Origin: HGM04593 sp045644465
GTDB taxonomy: Bacteria; Bacteroidota; Bacteroidia; Bacteroidales; Bacteroidaceae
Direction: 5' to 3'
Assembly: GCA_045644465.1 (NCBI GenBank)
Contig: JAZRGV010000019.1
Coordinates: forward strand, 7,132 to 71,131
DNA: 64,000 bases
Part shown: positions 8,913-18,209 of the stretch, piece by piece
Numbering within the stretch: the first letter of the stretch is position 1
Layout of the letters: every line of letters begins with the position of its first letter
Notes under the pieces: generated by a model
The model's database searches: none
Told to the model about the DNA's origin: nothing
What the model saw: the letters and a program-made list of their open reading frames with translations, nothing else
Translations under genes and position numbers: made by a program

Positions 8913-9902
8913 ATGAAAAGAAGTACTATTCATAGCATAGTATTGGTATTAGGCATTCTTTTCCTATTCCAGTCGTGCAACAACACAAAGTTTGAGGAGC
9001 CTGCATATGAAGCAATAAGTGCTAAATATATCATAGCAGACAATGATGCTGAGATAAAATCATTGGAACTCTCGGCTAGTGGCAACTATATTATTGTTAG
9101 AAATAACGGATATTACGGAAACTTCACCATCAGTTCAAGAGATGCCTTTGTAAACAACCTGCTTATATCCAAGGCAACAAGAACACGTTCGGCTGAATAC
9201 GAGAACATAATATATGGCAAGTTCACTCAGATAGATGAGAACAAGTATGAACTTGAAGGTTATGGTACTGTTGTTATTACAGAAACCGAAAACGAAGTGT
9301 ACGACCTTGAGATTGTACGCAAAAATGGCAAGACACTGAATGTTGGAGCGCAAAAAGAAGAAAAATTCACTGACAGTGCTGCAACAAACAACCTATGCCG
9401 TACCTGGAAGATTACAAAGGTGGGCTTGAGAGTGAAACTAGGTTTCATAAAATTCACAAAGCTGATAGCCCACGAGAAAATCGACGAACTGCTTAAGGAT
9501 TATATGAGAACAGCCATAGAGGCCAGCGGCGAGGAACTTAATGAAGAAGAGATGAACGAAGCTGTAGATGAGGCTGTACGAGATTATAATGAGAGTAAAC
9601 CAATATCTATGATCTTTACAAAATCGGGTTCTTATATGGTGGAATACCAGAACGGTGAACTCGGAATCTCAACATGGAGATGGGAGAACGAAGACGAAGG
9701 TATTTTCCGTTACTCATGGAACACCGAAGACATCAATAGCGAGAATCTTGGTGGAGTATGTACCGTATCATACAAAAAGGGATTGCTACTGATAACAGAA
9801 ACATTGGGTGCTGAAAGCGAAGATGATTATTACGAAGAAGAGGAGGAAGATGAAGGTTTTGCATCAATAAGCATTCTCTGGGGATTAGAGGAAGTTAAAT
9901 AA
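8913..9902 (+). CDS. Putative lipoprotein, function unknown
   Basis: This 329-residue protein starts MKRSTIHSIVLVLGILFLF and has the lipobox FQSC, so it is predicted to be exported and lipid-anchored. I reject an in-frame start at 8865 because it lies inside the galK terminator. The mature part is acidic and soluble, with no family I recognise. It contains a strongly charged helix (about 195-225) and a C-terminal run of Glu/Asp just before the last 20 residues. The beta-rich pattern (CRTWKITKVG, ISTWRWENEDEG) recalls lipocalin-like lipoproteins of Bacteroidales, but that is only an impression. Confidence 0.7.
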   Translation: MKRSTIHSIVLVLGILFLFQSCNNTKFEEPAYEAISAKYIIADNDAEIKSLELSASGNYIIVRNNGYYGNFTISSRDAFVNNLLISKATRTRSAEYENIIYGKFTQIDENKYELEGYGTVVITETENEVYDLEIVRKNGKTLNVGAQKEEKFTDSAATNNLCRTWKITKVGLRVKLGFIKFTKLIAHEKIDELLKDYMRTAIEASGEELNEEEMNEAVDEAVRDYNESKPISMIFTKSGSYMVEYQNGELGISTWRWENEDEGIFRYSWNTEDINSENLGGVCTVSYKKGLLLITETLGAESEDDYYEEEEEDEGFASISILWGLEEVK

Positions 9903-9986
9903 CAGAACTATTAAAAGAATTATACGATTCTGCTTAATTATTAATTTCTTCCATATATTTGAAAACAATAAAAGTGGATAAGAAAC

Positions 9987-10024
9987 AAACAGGAGTAACC
10001 TTGTCAAGGTTACTCCTGTTTTAA
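9987..10024 (+). terminator. Terminator after the lipoprotein gene
   Basis: Two 17-nt arms (9987-10003 and 10005-10021) are perfectly complementary around one central base, so the folded stem has a tight loop. The 3' arm ends in TTT. Confidence 0.75.
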
Positions 10025-10085
10025 ATAACAAAACTTTTATATTAAGAACAGATTTTGTACATTCGCTGAACAAAACAAAACAACC

Positions 10086-12869
10086 ATGAAAAACTTTAAT
10101 CTCGGAATGCTTGCTTTTGCAACATTGCCAGGAGCAATGCTAGCCCAGGAGACAGCCGACACAGAACCATACTTGAAATCACGCCCCAACGTTGTGATGA
10201 TATATGCCGATGACCTTGGGTTCGGCGACCTTGAATGTTATGGAGCCATAGGTGTAAAAACACCAAATGTGAATAACTTGGCAGACAATGGCCTGTGCTT
10301 TACAAATGCCCATGCAGTGGCTTCAACAAGTACTCCATCGCGTTACTCTTTGCTCACCGGAGAATATCCTTGGCGCAAGAATGGAACAGATGTAGCTGCT
10401 GGCGATGCTGCAATGATTATATCACCCGACCAATATACCGTAGCCGATGTTTTCAAAGATGCCGGTTATACAACTGCAGCCTTTGGAAAATGGCATCTTG
10501 GCCTTGGCGCACAAACAGGAAAACAGGATTGGAATGCACCAATAACACCGGCACTGGCAGACATAGGTTTCGATTATTCATATATTATGGCCGCAACAGC
10601 CGACCGTGTTCCTTGCGTATTCATAGAGAATGGTTCTGTAGCAAACTATGACCCATCAGCACCAATATATGTAAATTACAACAAGAACTTTGAAGGAGAG
10701 CCTACAGGAGCTGCCAATCCGGAGCTTCTTTATAATTTAAGACACTCTCATGGTCATGACATGTCTATTATTAACGGCATTGGACGCATCGGTTATATGA
10801 AAGGCGGTGGAAAGGCTCTCTGGAAAGATGAAAATATCGCCGACAGCATAACTGTCCACGCAGTAGATTTTATAAAAGAGAACAGTAACAAACCGTTCTT
10901 TATGTACTTTGCCACCAACGACGTACATGTTCCGCGCTTCCCTCACCCGCGTTTCCGCGGACAGAGCTGTATGGGATTGCGAGGCGATGCCATTGTACAG
11001 TTCGACTGGAGTGTTGGTGAAATAGTAAAAGCTCTTGAAGAACTGGGATTGCTCGACAACACATTGATTATACTCACCAGTGACAACGGCCCTGTGCTTG
11101 ACGACGGTTATATTGACCAAGCCGAAGAACTTGTTGGTGACCACTCTCCTACCGGTGGCTTGCGTGGTGGTAAATACAGTGCCTACGAAGGTGGAACACG
11201 TGTACCATTTATAGTTCATTGGCCTGCTGTAATAAAAGAACAGGCTGTAAAGAACTCGCTTGTTTCACAAATAGACTTTCTTGATGTAATGGCAACCATA
11301 ACAGGTGTAGGTAATGGAGAATCACTATCAACAGACGGCAATGCTTGCGAAGCAGCCACATGGTTAGGTAAGGAAAAGAATGGACGTCCTTATGCCATGG
11401 GTATGGCACAAAACCATACACTGACACTCCGTACTGCAGAATGGAAATACATAGAGCCAAAAGGAGGAGCCGCAATGATTCCATGGGGACCAAAGATTGA
11501 AACAGGATATTCAACAAACCCACAGATTTTCAAATACACAAATGGAGAGTACGACGAACAGAACAACAAAGCAACGGAATATCCCAATGTAGTGAACAAC
11601 CTGCGTAACGAGATGGAAAAGATACGCAATAACAGCTACGACGGAAAAACAATCATTGCAGAAGCAGGTCAGACTATCGATCTTACAGAACACTTTGAAA
11701 ACCTCGAAGGTGCCACATTGAGCGGCGATTTCATTGATGGAAAAATAACAAATCCAAAGCTTGTGACAATAAAAGAGGATGCTTCTAAAGGTTCACACAC
11801 AGGTGTTATTTCAATGAGTGATGGTACCATACAGACATTCTCTGTGTTCATAAATCCCGGATTTCACGGAGCATACCATATCAATTACAACGACAACCCT
11901 CTTTTTATTGAATACAACACCACACACGACAATAGTGGCAGCGAAGGTTATAAACTAATCTCCCCCGACCACTATTCAACGTCAGCTCCGGGCGATGAGA
12001 TAACTATTATAGAACCATCGGGTAACGGATATAAGATTTCAATACAAGGCAAGGTGCTGAAAGAACCCAAACTCAACGGATGGGGACATATAATGTTCTC
12101 GGATAACAGTTCAGAAGCAGGAATATACTTATTCGAAGAGACATCGGTCGCCGGCACATACAAAATTCGCAGCAGCAGTGACGGCATCAACTATGTGAAT
12201 ATATACAAAGAACATGGCGTAGCTGGCAACGACAAGGCAACAAAGGCTGGATTGGCAACATATACGATAGGAGAGGTAACAACATTCCCATTGACATTGT
12301 CGGAAAATGGAACAGCGAGTGTATGCTTCCCGTTCAACATTGTTCTTCCGGAAGGTACATATGCCTATGATGCTACAATGGCAGATATCAAGTTCGATGA
12401 AGAACAAAACAAATACATTTGTACAATGAAGCCAATAGCATATCCGGGCGAGACATTGAAAGGTGGTACACCGGCAATAGTCAATGGGAGCGCAGGCACC
12501 CACCAATTTATAATCACAATGTCGGAGAAGGAAGGCGCGACCTCGCATCCGGAATCCCTGCTTAAAGGCAACTATGTAGAGAACAATCTTTCACAGAACA
12601 ACGACAAAAGAAAGTACGTGTTTACAGAAAACAGGTTCAAGACATTCGACAGTTCAATGGAAATTGCCGCAAACCAATGTTGGTTGGAGTGCAACATTGC
12701 ACAAGCAAATGAATTCATCGTATACTTCAGCGCACCTACAGGAATAGAGAGCATACACTCTACCCCACAAAACAAAAGCAGCAATATATACAACATAGCC
12801 GGCGAACGACTTAGCCACACCCAAAAAGGAATAAACATTATTGACAACAAGAAGATTCTTGTAAAGTAA
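10086..12869 (+). CDS. Secreted serine-type sulfatase with C-terminal tail
   Basis: This 927-residue protein has a signal peptide (MKNFNLGMLAFATLPGAMLA, then Q). The alkaline-phosphatase-fold sulfatase domain (about 33-500) carries the metal-binding ADDLG, the modification motif S-T-P-S-R with Ser82 as the formylglycine precursor, GKWHLG and TSDNGP. A serine in this position is normally matured by an anaerobic radical-SAM enzyme, which is not in the window. Residues 500-870 are beta-rich with no assigned family. The last 40 residues (IYNIAGERL...KGINII..KKILVK) look like the terminal beta domain of many Bacteroidota secreted proteins, similar to type IX sorting tails. It probably desulfates host or dietary glycans at the envelope; the substrate is unknown. 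It stands alone, with no SusCD pair nearby. Confidence 0.85.
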   Translation: MKNFNLGMLAFATLPGAMLAQETADTEPYLKSRPNVVMIYADDLGFGDLECYGAIGVKTPNVNNLADNGLCFTNAHAVASTSTPSRYSLLTGEYPWRKNGTDVAAGDAAMIISPDQYTVADVFKDAGYTTAAFGKWHLGLGAQTGKQDWNAPITPALADIGFDYSYIMAATADRVPCVFIENGSVANYDPSAPIYVNYNKNFEGEPTGAANPELLYNLRHSHGHDMSIINGIGRIGYMKGGGKALWKDENIADSITVHAVDFIKENSNKPFFMYFATNDVHVPRFPHPRFRGQSCMGLRGDAIVQFDWSVGEIVKALEELGLLDNTLIILTSDNGPVLDDGYIDQAEELVGDHSPTGGLRGGKYSAYEGGTRVPFIVHWPAVIKEQAVKNSLVSQIDFLDVMATITGVGNGESLSTDGNACEAATWLGKEKNGRPYAMGMAQNHTLTLRTAEWKYIEPKGGAAMIPWGPKIETGYSTNPQIFKYTNGEYDEQNNKATEYPNVVNNLRNEMEKIRNNSYDGKTIIAEAGQTIDLTEHFENLEGATLSGDFIDGKITNPKLVTIKEDASKGSHTGVISMSDGTIQTFSVFINPGFHGAYHINYNDNPLFIEYNTTHDNSGSEGYKLISPDHYSTSAPGDEITIIEPSGNGYKISIQGKVLKEPKLNGWGHIMFSDNSSEAGIYLFEETSVAGTYKIRSSSDGINYVNIYKEHGVAGNDKATKAGLATYTIGEVTTFPLTLSENGTASVCFPFNIVLPEGTYAYDATMADIKFDEEQNKYICTMKPIAYPGETLKGGTPAIVNGSAGTHQFIITMSEKEGATSHPESLLKGNYVENNLSQNNDKRKYVFTENRFKTFDSSMEIAANQCWLECNIAQANEFIVYFSAPTGIESIHSTPQNKSSNIYNIAGERLSHTQKGINIIDNKKILVK

Positions 12870-13045
12870 ACAAGGTTTTGAGTCGTAAAAAAACCAGCCA
12901 CACAGTTTACAGATTAAGTACAAATGTTTCGTACGTAAAAGGTGTTTTTAAACACTATTATTGAAGTTTTATAAGATGGATAGAAGCAGGCTTGCAACAA
13001 GCCGTAGTTATCGCCATTTTAGAGAACCTAAACGATAAAGTCCAA

Positions 13046-13150
13046 TAAAAAGTGCAGCTGCAAGGCTTTGTTGTTTTTTAAAACAGGAGTTTACTATACG
13101 TAAATGACTGTTGAAAAAAACAACTATAACGTAGCAGATGCCTTTTTAGT
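13046..13150 (+). repeat. Dispersed intergenic repeat, copy 1
   Basis: This segment aligns with 30751-30850. Shared blocks include AAGGCT, the core ACGTAAATGA, TAACG about 20 bases later, and GCCTTTT near the end. Its 3' edge touches the stop end of tex. It looks like a small non-coding dispersed element. Function is unknown. Confidence 0.5.
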
Positions 13151-13155
13151 GGACT

Positions 13156-15267
13156 TTAAACTCCGCGCATTGACAGTGATATACGCTTTCTCTTCAAATC
13201 CACCTCAATAACCTTAACCATAACCTGTTGACCAAGCTTTACAACATCGCCCGGAGAAGAGACAAACTTGTCGGCAAGCTGCGAAATATGAACAAGTCCA
13301 TCCTGATGTACACCAATATTCACAAATGCGCCAAATGCAGTAATATTGGTAACAAGACCAGGGAGAACCATTCCCACATGTAAATCATCAATCTCGTGAA
13401 CATTTGGGTCAAAAGCAAATACTTTTGCCTGCTCACGTGGGTCAAGGCCACGCTTGTTAAGCGCGTCCATTATGTCGGTAAGCGTAGGTATTCCCACTTT
13501 ATCGGTTACATAATTAGCTAACACTACTCTTTTACGCAATTCAGAATCAGCTATAAACTCTTTTAGCGAAACATCCATATCCTTTGCCATCCGCTGTACA
13601 ATGCCATACGATTCGGGATGAACAGCTGTGCTGTCGAGCAAGTTGTCACCATTAAGCACACGAAGAAAACCGGCAGCCTGTTCAAACGCCTTGTTGCCAA
13701 GACGAGGCACTTTCAGCAAATCCCTTCGCGAACGGAAATCACCCGTTTCGGCACGATATTTTACAATATTCTCGGCAAGTGAAGGGCCAAGACCTGATAT
13801 ATGTGTAAGAATTTGCTTTGTCGCTGTATTGAGGTTTACGCCAACCTTGTTTACACAACTCTCCACAACAACATCAAGACGCTCCTTGAGTTTTGTCTGG
13901 TCAACGCTATGCTGATACTGTCCCACGCCTATTGAACGAGGTTCAATCTTTACAAGTTCCGACAGCGGGTCAATCAAACGACGACCAATAGATACAGCAC
14001 CGCGCACTGTAACATCCTCATTGGGAAACTCCTCACGCGCAACAGGCGATGCAGAATATACCGATGCACCGTCCTCGTTGACAGAAAAAACATCTATGCC
14101 ATAACCAGCTTTACGGATAAAATCCTCCGTTTCGCGGCCCGCAGTGCCGTTACCAATAGCAAAAGCCTCTATCGCATATTTATGTACCAAAGAAGATATT
14201 ATATCATAAGCCCCTTCGCGGTCGTTCTGCGGTGGATGCGGATATATAACTGTGTGATGAACAAGATTTCCTTGCGAATCGAGCACCACCACCTTACAAC
14301 CGGTACGGAAACCGGGATCGATGGCAAGCACACGCTTTTGTCCAAGAGGAGATGACATAAGCAACTGACGCAAGTTCTCGGCAAAAACTGCTATCGCTTC
14401 GTCATCGGCACGTTGCTTTGAAGCGGCACGTGTCTCGTTCTCTATCGATGGAGCCAACAGGCGTTTGTATCCATCGGCAACAGCTTGTTCCATAAATTCG
14501 CGCGATGGCGAGAAACGTTTTACAAATCGACGGTTTAGTTGCTCCAAAGCCTCTTCCGGCTCTACATCAATAGAAACACGTAAAAAGCCCTCTTCTTCGC
14601 CACGTATGATAGCAAGCAGACGATGCGATGAAATGCGTGCAATTTTCTCTTGCCAATCGTAATAGTCGGAATATTTTATAGCATCACCTTCCTTACCTTT
14701 TATAACTTTTGATGTGATTACACCAAAACGAGAAAAGAGACGACGCACCGCAGCACGTGCACCTTCATCTTCCGACACGCGTTCAGCTATGATATCACAT
14801 GCCCCAGCAATAGCATCATCTACAGTTGGCACATCTTTATTAATAAAGGCACGCGCACGACCTTTCACATCGTTGGCCTGCTGAAGGAATATAATGTCGG
14901 CAAGAGGTTCAAGGCCACGTTCTTTTGCCATTGTAGCACGCGTACGGCGTTTTGGTCTGTAAGGCAGATATATATCTTCGAGTTCTACAGCATCGAAGCA
15001 TTCATCTATACGTTTTTTCAGTTCGAGTGTAAGTTTGCCTTGCTCCTCAATAGTTGTTATCACAGTTTCCTTACGTTGCATGAGTGCTTTAAGTTTCTCA
15101 TGCATATCCTTTATACCGCCAACAGCCACCTCGTCCATTGAGCCGGTAGCCTCCTTGCGATATCGCGATATAAACGGAATAGTAGCACCACCTTCGAGCA
15201 GTCCAATAACATTTCTAACCTTTTCGGGAGCAAAACCAAGTTCCCTTGCTATAATATTCGTAAGCAT
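13156..15267 (-). CDS. tex: Tex-family RNA-binding transcription accessory protein
   Basis: This 703-residue protein has the Tex layout: an N-terminal helical region (SRYRKEATGSMDE), an YqgF/RuvC-like domain (VLAIDPGFRTGCKVVVLD), helix-hairpin-helix segments (ISGLGPSLAENIVKYR) and a C-terminal S1 domain (VGMVLPGLVTNITAFGAF) ending ISLSMRGV. Tex proteins bind nucleic acid and influence transcription and stress tolerance. I start at the ATG at 15267 (MLTNIIARELG), which matches the family; the open frame upstream has no Tex-like residues. Monocistronic, and convergent with the sulfatase. Confidence 0.93.
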   Translation of the reverse strand: MLTNIIARELGFAPEKVRNVIGLLEGGATIPFISRYRKEATGSMDEVAVGGIKDMHEKLKALMQRKETVITTIEEQGKLTLELKKRIDECFDAVELEDIYLPYRPKRRTRATMAKERGLEPLADIIFLQQANDVKGRARAFINKDVPTVDDAIAGACDIIAERVSEDEGARAAVRRLFSRFGVITSKVIKGKEGDAIKYSDYYDWQEKIARISSHRLLAIIRGEEEGFLRVSIDVEPEEALEQLNRRFVKRFSPSREFMEQAVADGYKRLLAPSIENETRAASKQRADDEAIAVFAENLRQLLMSSPLGQKRVLAIDPGFRTGCKVVVLDSQGNLVHHTVIYPHPPQNDREGAYDIISSLVHKYAIEAFAIGNGTAGRETEDFIRKAGYGIDVFSVNEDGASVYSASPVAREEFPNEDVTVRGAVSIGRRLIDPLSELVKIEPRSIGVGQYQHSVDQTKLKERLDVVVESCVNKVGVNLNTATKQILTHISGLGPSLAENIVKYRAETGDFRSRRDLLKVPRLGNKAFEQAAGFLRVLNGDNLLDSTAVHPESYGIVQRMAKDMDVSLKEFIADSELRKRVVLANYVTDKVGIPTLTDIMDALNKRGLDPREQAKVFAFDPNVHEIDDLHVGMVLPGLVTNITAFGAFVNIGVHQDGLVHISQLADKFVSSPGDVVKLGQQVMVKVIEVDLKRKRISLSMRGV

Positions 15268-15412
15268 AATACATATTAATTTATAGCGAAGATAATACAA
15301 AGGATGCTGAAAAACGTCAAAAAAACCTTTATAAATCTTAAGTTCATAAAATAATTTATAAACAGCAGGAAAATCGTTATTGAAATATGTTCCACATTCA
15401 AACAAAAAATAC

Positions 15413-15420
15413 TATTTTTG
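15413..15420 (+). promoter_or_regulatory. Candidate -7 box for tkt-rpiB
   Basis: TATTTTTG fits TAnnTTTG and lies 97 nt before the tkt ATG. No good TTTG is seen at the -33 spacing, so this is tentative. Confidence 0.3.
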
Positions 15421-15516
15421 TAACAAATTACGGTAAAGAGTCTTTTGCAGGTAAAAAAACTCATTTAAGCCGTAAAATATGATAGTAATAAAAACCTACT
15501 AACGATAATAAAAGAT

Positions 15517-17529
15517 ATGAATAGCAAGCAACTGATGAACAAGGCTGCGGATAACATACGTATTCTTACCGCAGCTATGGTTGAGAAAGCAAAATCGGGT
15601 CACCCCGGTGGTGCTATGGGTGGTGCAGACTTTATTAATGTGCTCTACTCAGAGTTCCTCATACACGACCCTGAGAACCCACTATGGGAAGGACGCGACC
15701 GTTTCTTCCTCGACCCTGGTCACATGTCACCAATGTTGTATTCGGTTCTTGCACTACAGAACAAGTTTACTATGGACGAGCTCAAGCAGCTTCGTCAATG
15801 GGGAAGCGCAACTCCAGGACACCCCGAGGTAAACTTCGCTCGCGGAATAGAAAACACATCAGGTCCTCTTGGTCAAGGCCACACATATGCAGTGGGTGCT
15901 GCTATTGCAGCCAAATTCCTTGAGGCACGTTTGGGTAGCGAGGTCATGGGACACACCATCTACGCATTCATTTCGGACGGTGGTATCCAGGAAGAAATTT
16001 CACAGGGTGCAGGTCGTATGGCCGGTTATTTAAAACTGAACAATCTTATTATGTTCTACGATGCAAACCAAATCCAGCTCTCAACACGTTGCGACGAGGT
16101 TATGTTCGAGGACACAGCAAAGAAATATGAAGCATGGGGCTGGAAGGTCATCACCATTGATGGTAACGACTGCGATGCCATCCGTGCTGCACTTACAGAA
16201 GCTAAAGCAGAGCAAGAGCGCCCTACCCTCATCATCGGTAACACTGTAATGGGTAAAGGAGCACGCCGTGCCGACGGTAGCAGCTATGAGTTTGACTGCG
16301 GTACACACGGTGCACCTCTTGGTGGCGACGCATACATCAACACTATCAAGAATCTTGGTGGTGATGTAGAGAACCCATTCGTATTCTTCCCAGAGGTTAA
16401 GGAGTTGCACGACAACCGCCTTGCCGAGCTACGTAAGATTGTTGCAGAACGCAAAGCAGCAAAGGCTGCTTGGGCAGCAGCAAACCCCGAGAAAGCAAAG
16501 AACCTCGAAGATTGGTTTGCAGGCAAACAGCCGGTTATCGACTGGAATGCTATCGAGCAGAAAGCTGACGGCCCAACACGTAACGCATCGGCTACAGTGC
16601 TTGGCATCCTTGCTGAGAACTATGGCAATATGATATGTTCTTCGGCCGACTTGAGCAACAGCGACAAGACAGACGGTTTCTTAAAGAAGACACATGCATT
16701 TACACCAGGTGATTTCAGCGGTGCATTCCTACATGCCGGCGTATCGGAGCTTACAATGGCATGTCTATGCATTGGTATGGCACTACATGGTGGCGTAATC
16801 GCTGCATGTGGTACATTCTTCGTATTCAGCGACTACATGAAACCAGCAATACGTATGGCTGCACTTATGGAGTTGCCTGTTAAGTTCGTTTGGTCACACG
16901 ATGCATTCCGCGTTGGTGAGGACGGCCCTACACACGAGCCTGTTGAGCAGGAGGCACAGGTACGTTTGATGGAAAAGGTAAAGAACCACAGTGGCAAGAA
17001 CTCAATGCTCGTTCTACGCCCTGCCGATGTTAATGAGGCAACACAGGCATGGAAACTCGCGATGGAGAACGATAACACTCCAACAGGTCTTATCTTCTCA
17101 CGCCAAAACATCAACAACCTTCCCGAGGGTACACCATACGAAGAGACATCTAAGGGTGCATATGTTATTGCAGGTAGCGACGAAGATTACGACGTTATCC
17201 TTCTTGCATCAGGTTCAGAGGTTTCTACACTTGTTGACGGTGCAAAACTCCTTAAGGCAGACGGTATAAAAACACGTATTGTTTCTGTTCCTTCAGAAGG
17301 TTTGTTCCGCACACAGTCTAAAGAATATCAGGAGAGTGTTCTTCCTGCAGGTGCTAAGATTTTCGGCTTGACAGCAGGCTTGCCGGTAAATCTCGAAGGC
17401 CTTGTAGGTGCAAACGGCAAAGTATGGGGATTGGAATCATTCGGTTTCTCGGCACCTTACAAAGTACTTGATGAGAAGCTCGGCTTCACAGCAGAAAACG
17501 TGTATAACCAAGTAAAATCAATGTTATAA
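15517..17529 (+). CDS. tkt: Transketolase
   Basis: This 670-residue thiamine-diphosphate enzyme has AKSGHPGGAMGG near the N-terminus, GPLGQGHTYAVGAA, the ISDGGIQEEISQ...N cofactor region, the pyrimidine domain (GVSELTMACLCIGMALHGG, then the conserved VGEDGPTHEP) and a C-terminal domain. It moves two-carbon units between sugar phosphates in the non-oxidative pentose phosphate pathway. Its TAA overlaps the rpiB ATG by one base, so the two are translationally coupled and work in the same pathway. Confidence 0.97.
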   Translation: MNSKQLMNKAADNIRILTAAMVEKAKSGHPGGAMGGADFINVLYSEFLIHDPENPLWEGRDRFFLDPGHMSPMLYSVLALQNKFTMDELKQLRQWGSATPGHPEVNFARGIENTSGPLGQGHTYAVGAAIAAKFLEARLGSEVMGHTIYAFISDGGIQEEISQGAGRMAGYLKLNNLIMFYDANQIQLSTRCDEVMFEDTAKKYEAWGWKVITIDGNDCDAIRAALTEAKAEQERPTLIIGNTVMGKGARRADGSSYEFDCGTHGAPLGGDAYINTIKNLGGDVENPFVFFPEVKELHDNRLAELRKIVAERKAAKAAWAAANPEKAKNLEDWFAGKQPVIDWNAIEQKADGPTRNASATVLGILAENYGNMICSSADLSNSDKTDGFLKKTHAFTPGDFSGAFLHAGVSELTMACLCIGMALHGGVIAACGTFFVFSDYMKPAIRMAALMELPVKFVWSHDAFRVGEDGPTHEPVEQEAQVRLMEKVKNHSGKNSMLVLRPADVNEATQAWKLAMENDNTPTGLIFSRQNINNLPEGTPYEETSKGAYVIAGSDEDYDVILLASGSEVSTLVDGAKLLKADGIKTRIVSVPSEGLFRTQSKEYQESVLPAGAKIFGLTAGLPVNLEGLVGANGKVWGLESFGFSAPYKVLDEKLGFTAENVYNQVKSML

Positions 17530-17963
17530 TGAAAAAGATAGGACTTGCAAGCGACCACGCAGGCTACCCATTGAAAGAGCAAGTTAAGGAATGGCTCAAG
17601 GATATGGGTTACGAATTTGTTGACTTTGGTACAAACAGCACCGAAAGTTGCAACTACCCTGAATTTGCACACGCACTTGCCAATGCTATTGAGAATGGCG
17701 AACTCACAACAGGTATCGCTATCTGCGGTACAGGCAACGGTATCAATATGACACTAAACCACCACAATGCTATACGCAGCGCACTATGCTGGATGCCCGA
17801 GATTGCAGCACTTGCACGCCAGCACAACGATGCAAACGTAATGGTGATGCCAGGCCGTTTCATAGCAACAGAAAGCGCAAAAGAGTGTGTTGAGACATTC
17901 TTAAACACACCATTCGAAGGCGGTCGTCACCAGGCACGCATTGATGCAATTCCTGTAAAATAA
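17529..17963 (+). CDS. rpiB: Ribose-5-phosphate isomerase B
   Basis: This 144-residue LacAB/RpiB-family protein has ASDHAGYPLKE at the N-terminus and AICGTGNGINMTLN, the active-site loop with the conserved Cys. It interconverts ribose-5-phosphate and ribulose-5-phosphate. It overlaps tkt by one base (TAATG) and is followed by a long hairpin. The N-G-I-N sequence after CGTG differs slightly from the commoner GIG form. Confidence 0.93.
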   Translation: MKKIGLASDHAGYPLKEQVKEWLKDMGYEFVDFGTNSTESCNYPEFAHALANAIENGELTTGIAICGTGNGINMTLNHHNAIRSALCWMPEIAALARQHNDANVMVMPGRFIATESAKECVETFLNTPFEGGRHQARIDAIPVK

Positions 17964-17973
17964 GAATTCACCT

Positions 17974-18026
17974 TATAATATAATAGCTGCGCACTTGCCA
18001 TACAAGTGCGCAGCTATTATATTATA
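17974..18026 (+). terminator. Long-stem terminator after rpiB
   Basis: A perfect 24-bp stem (17974-17997 with 18003-18026) closes a 5-nt loop. It begins 10 bp after the rpiB stop. It has no long U-tract but the outer stem is A/T only, so the 3' side is U-rich. Confidence 0.75.
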
Positions 18027-18131
18027 CATACCCCATTTTATCCATTTTATACATAGTTTTCACTCTATTTTAAACAAATATTGTTCAAATACAACATTTA
18101 TATAGTTAAATTAATACTAACGTTTTAATAA

Positions 18132-18160
18132 ATTGCACAAATGACATATCTTTGTGCAAT
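18132..18160. promoter_or_regulatory. Promoter -7 box inside a 10-bp inverted repeat (fadL operator?)
   Basis: ATTGCACAAA (18132-18141) and TTTGTGCAAT (18151-18160) form a perfect inverted repeat with a 9-bp spacer. The -7 box TATCTTTG (18147-18154) overlaps the second arm, and a T-rich -33 region (TTTT at 18123-18126) lies 20 nt upstream of it. A dimeric repressor bound here would block polymerase. The site is about 50 bp before the OmpP1/FadL gene, so a fatty-acid-responsive regulator is an attractive but unproven candidate. Confidence 0.6.
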
Positions 18161-18209
18161 AAAACAGAACACGGGCACAGAACAGCCCGTTAACTTAAAC
18201 TATTTAACT

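Noticed and set aside
15268..15405. N-terminal extension of tex by 46 codons
   Set aside because: The extension is hydrophobic/aromatic with no Tex similarity and overlaps the probable promoter; MLTNIIARELG is the normal start.
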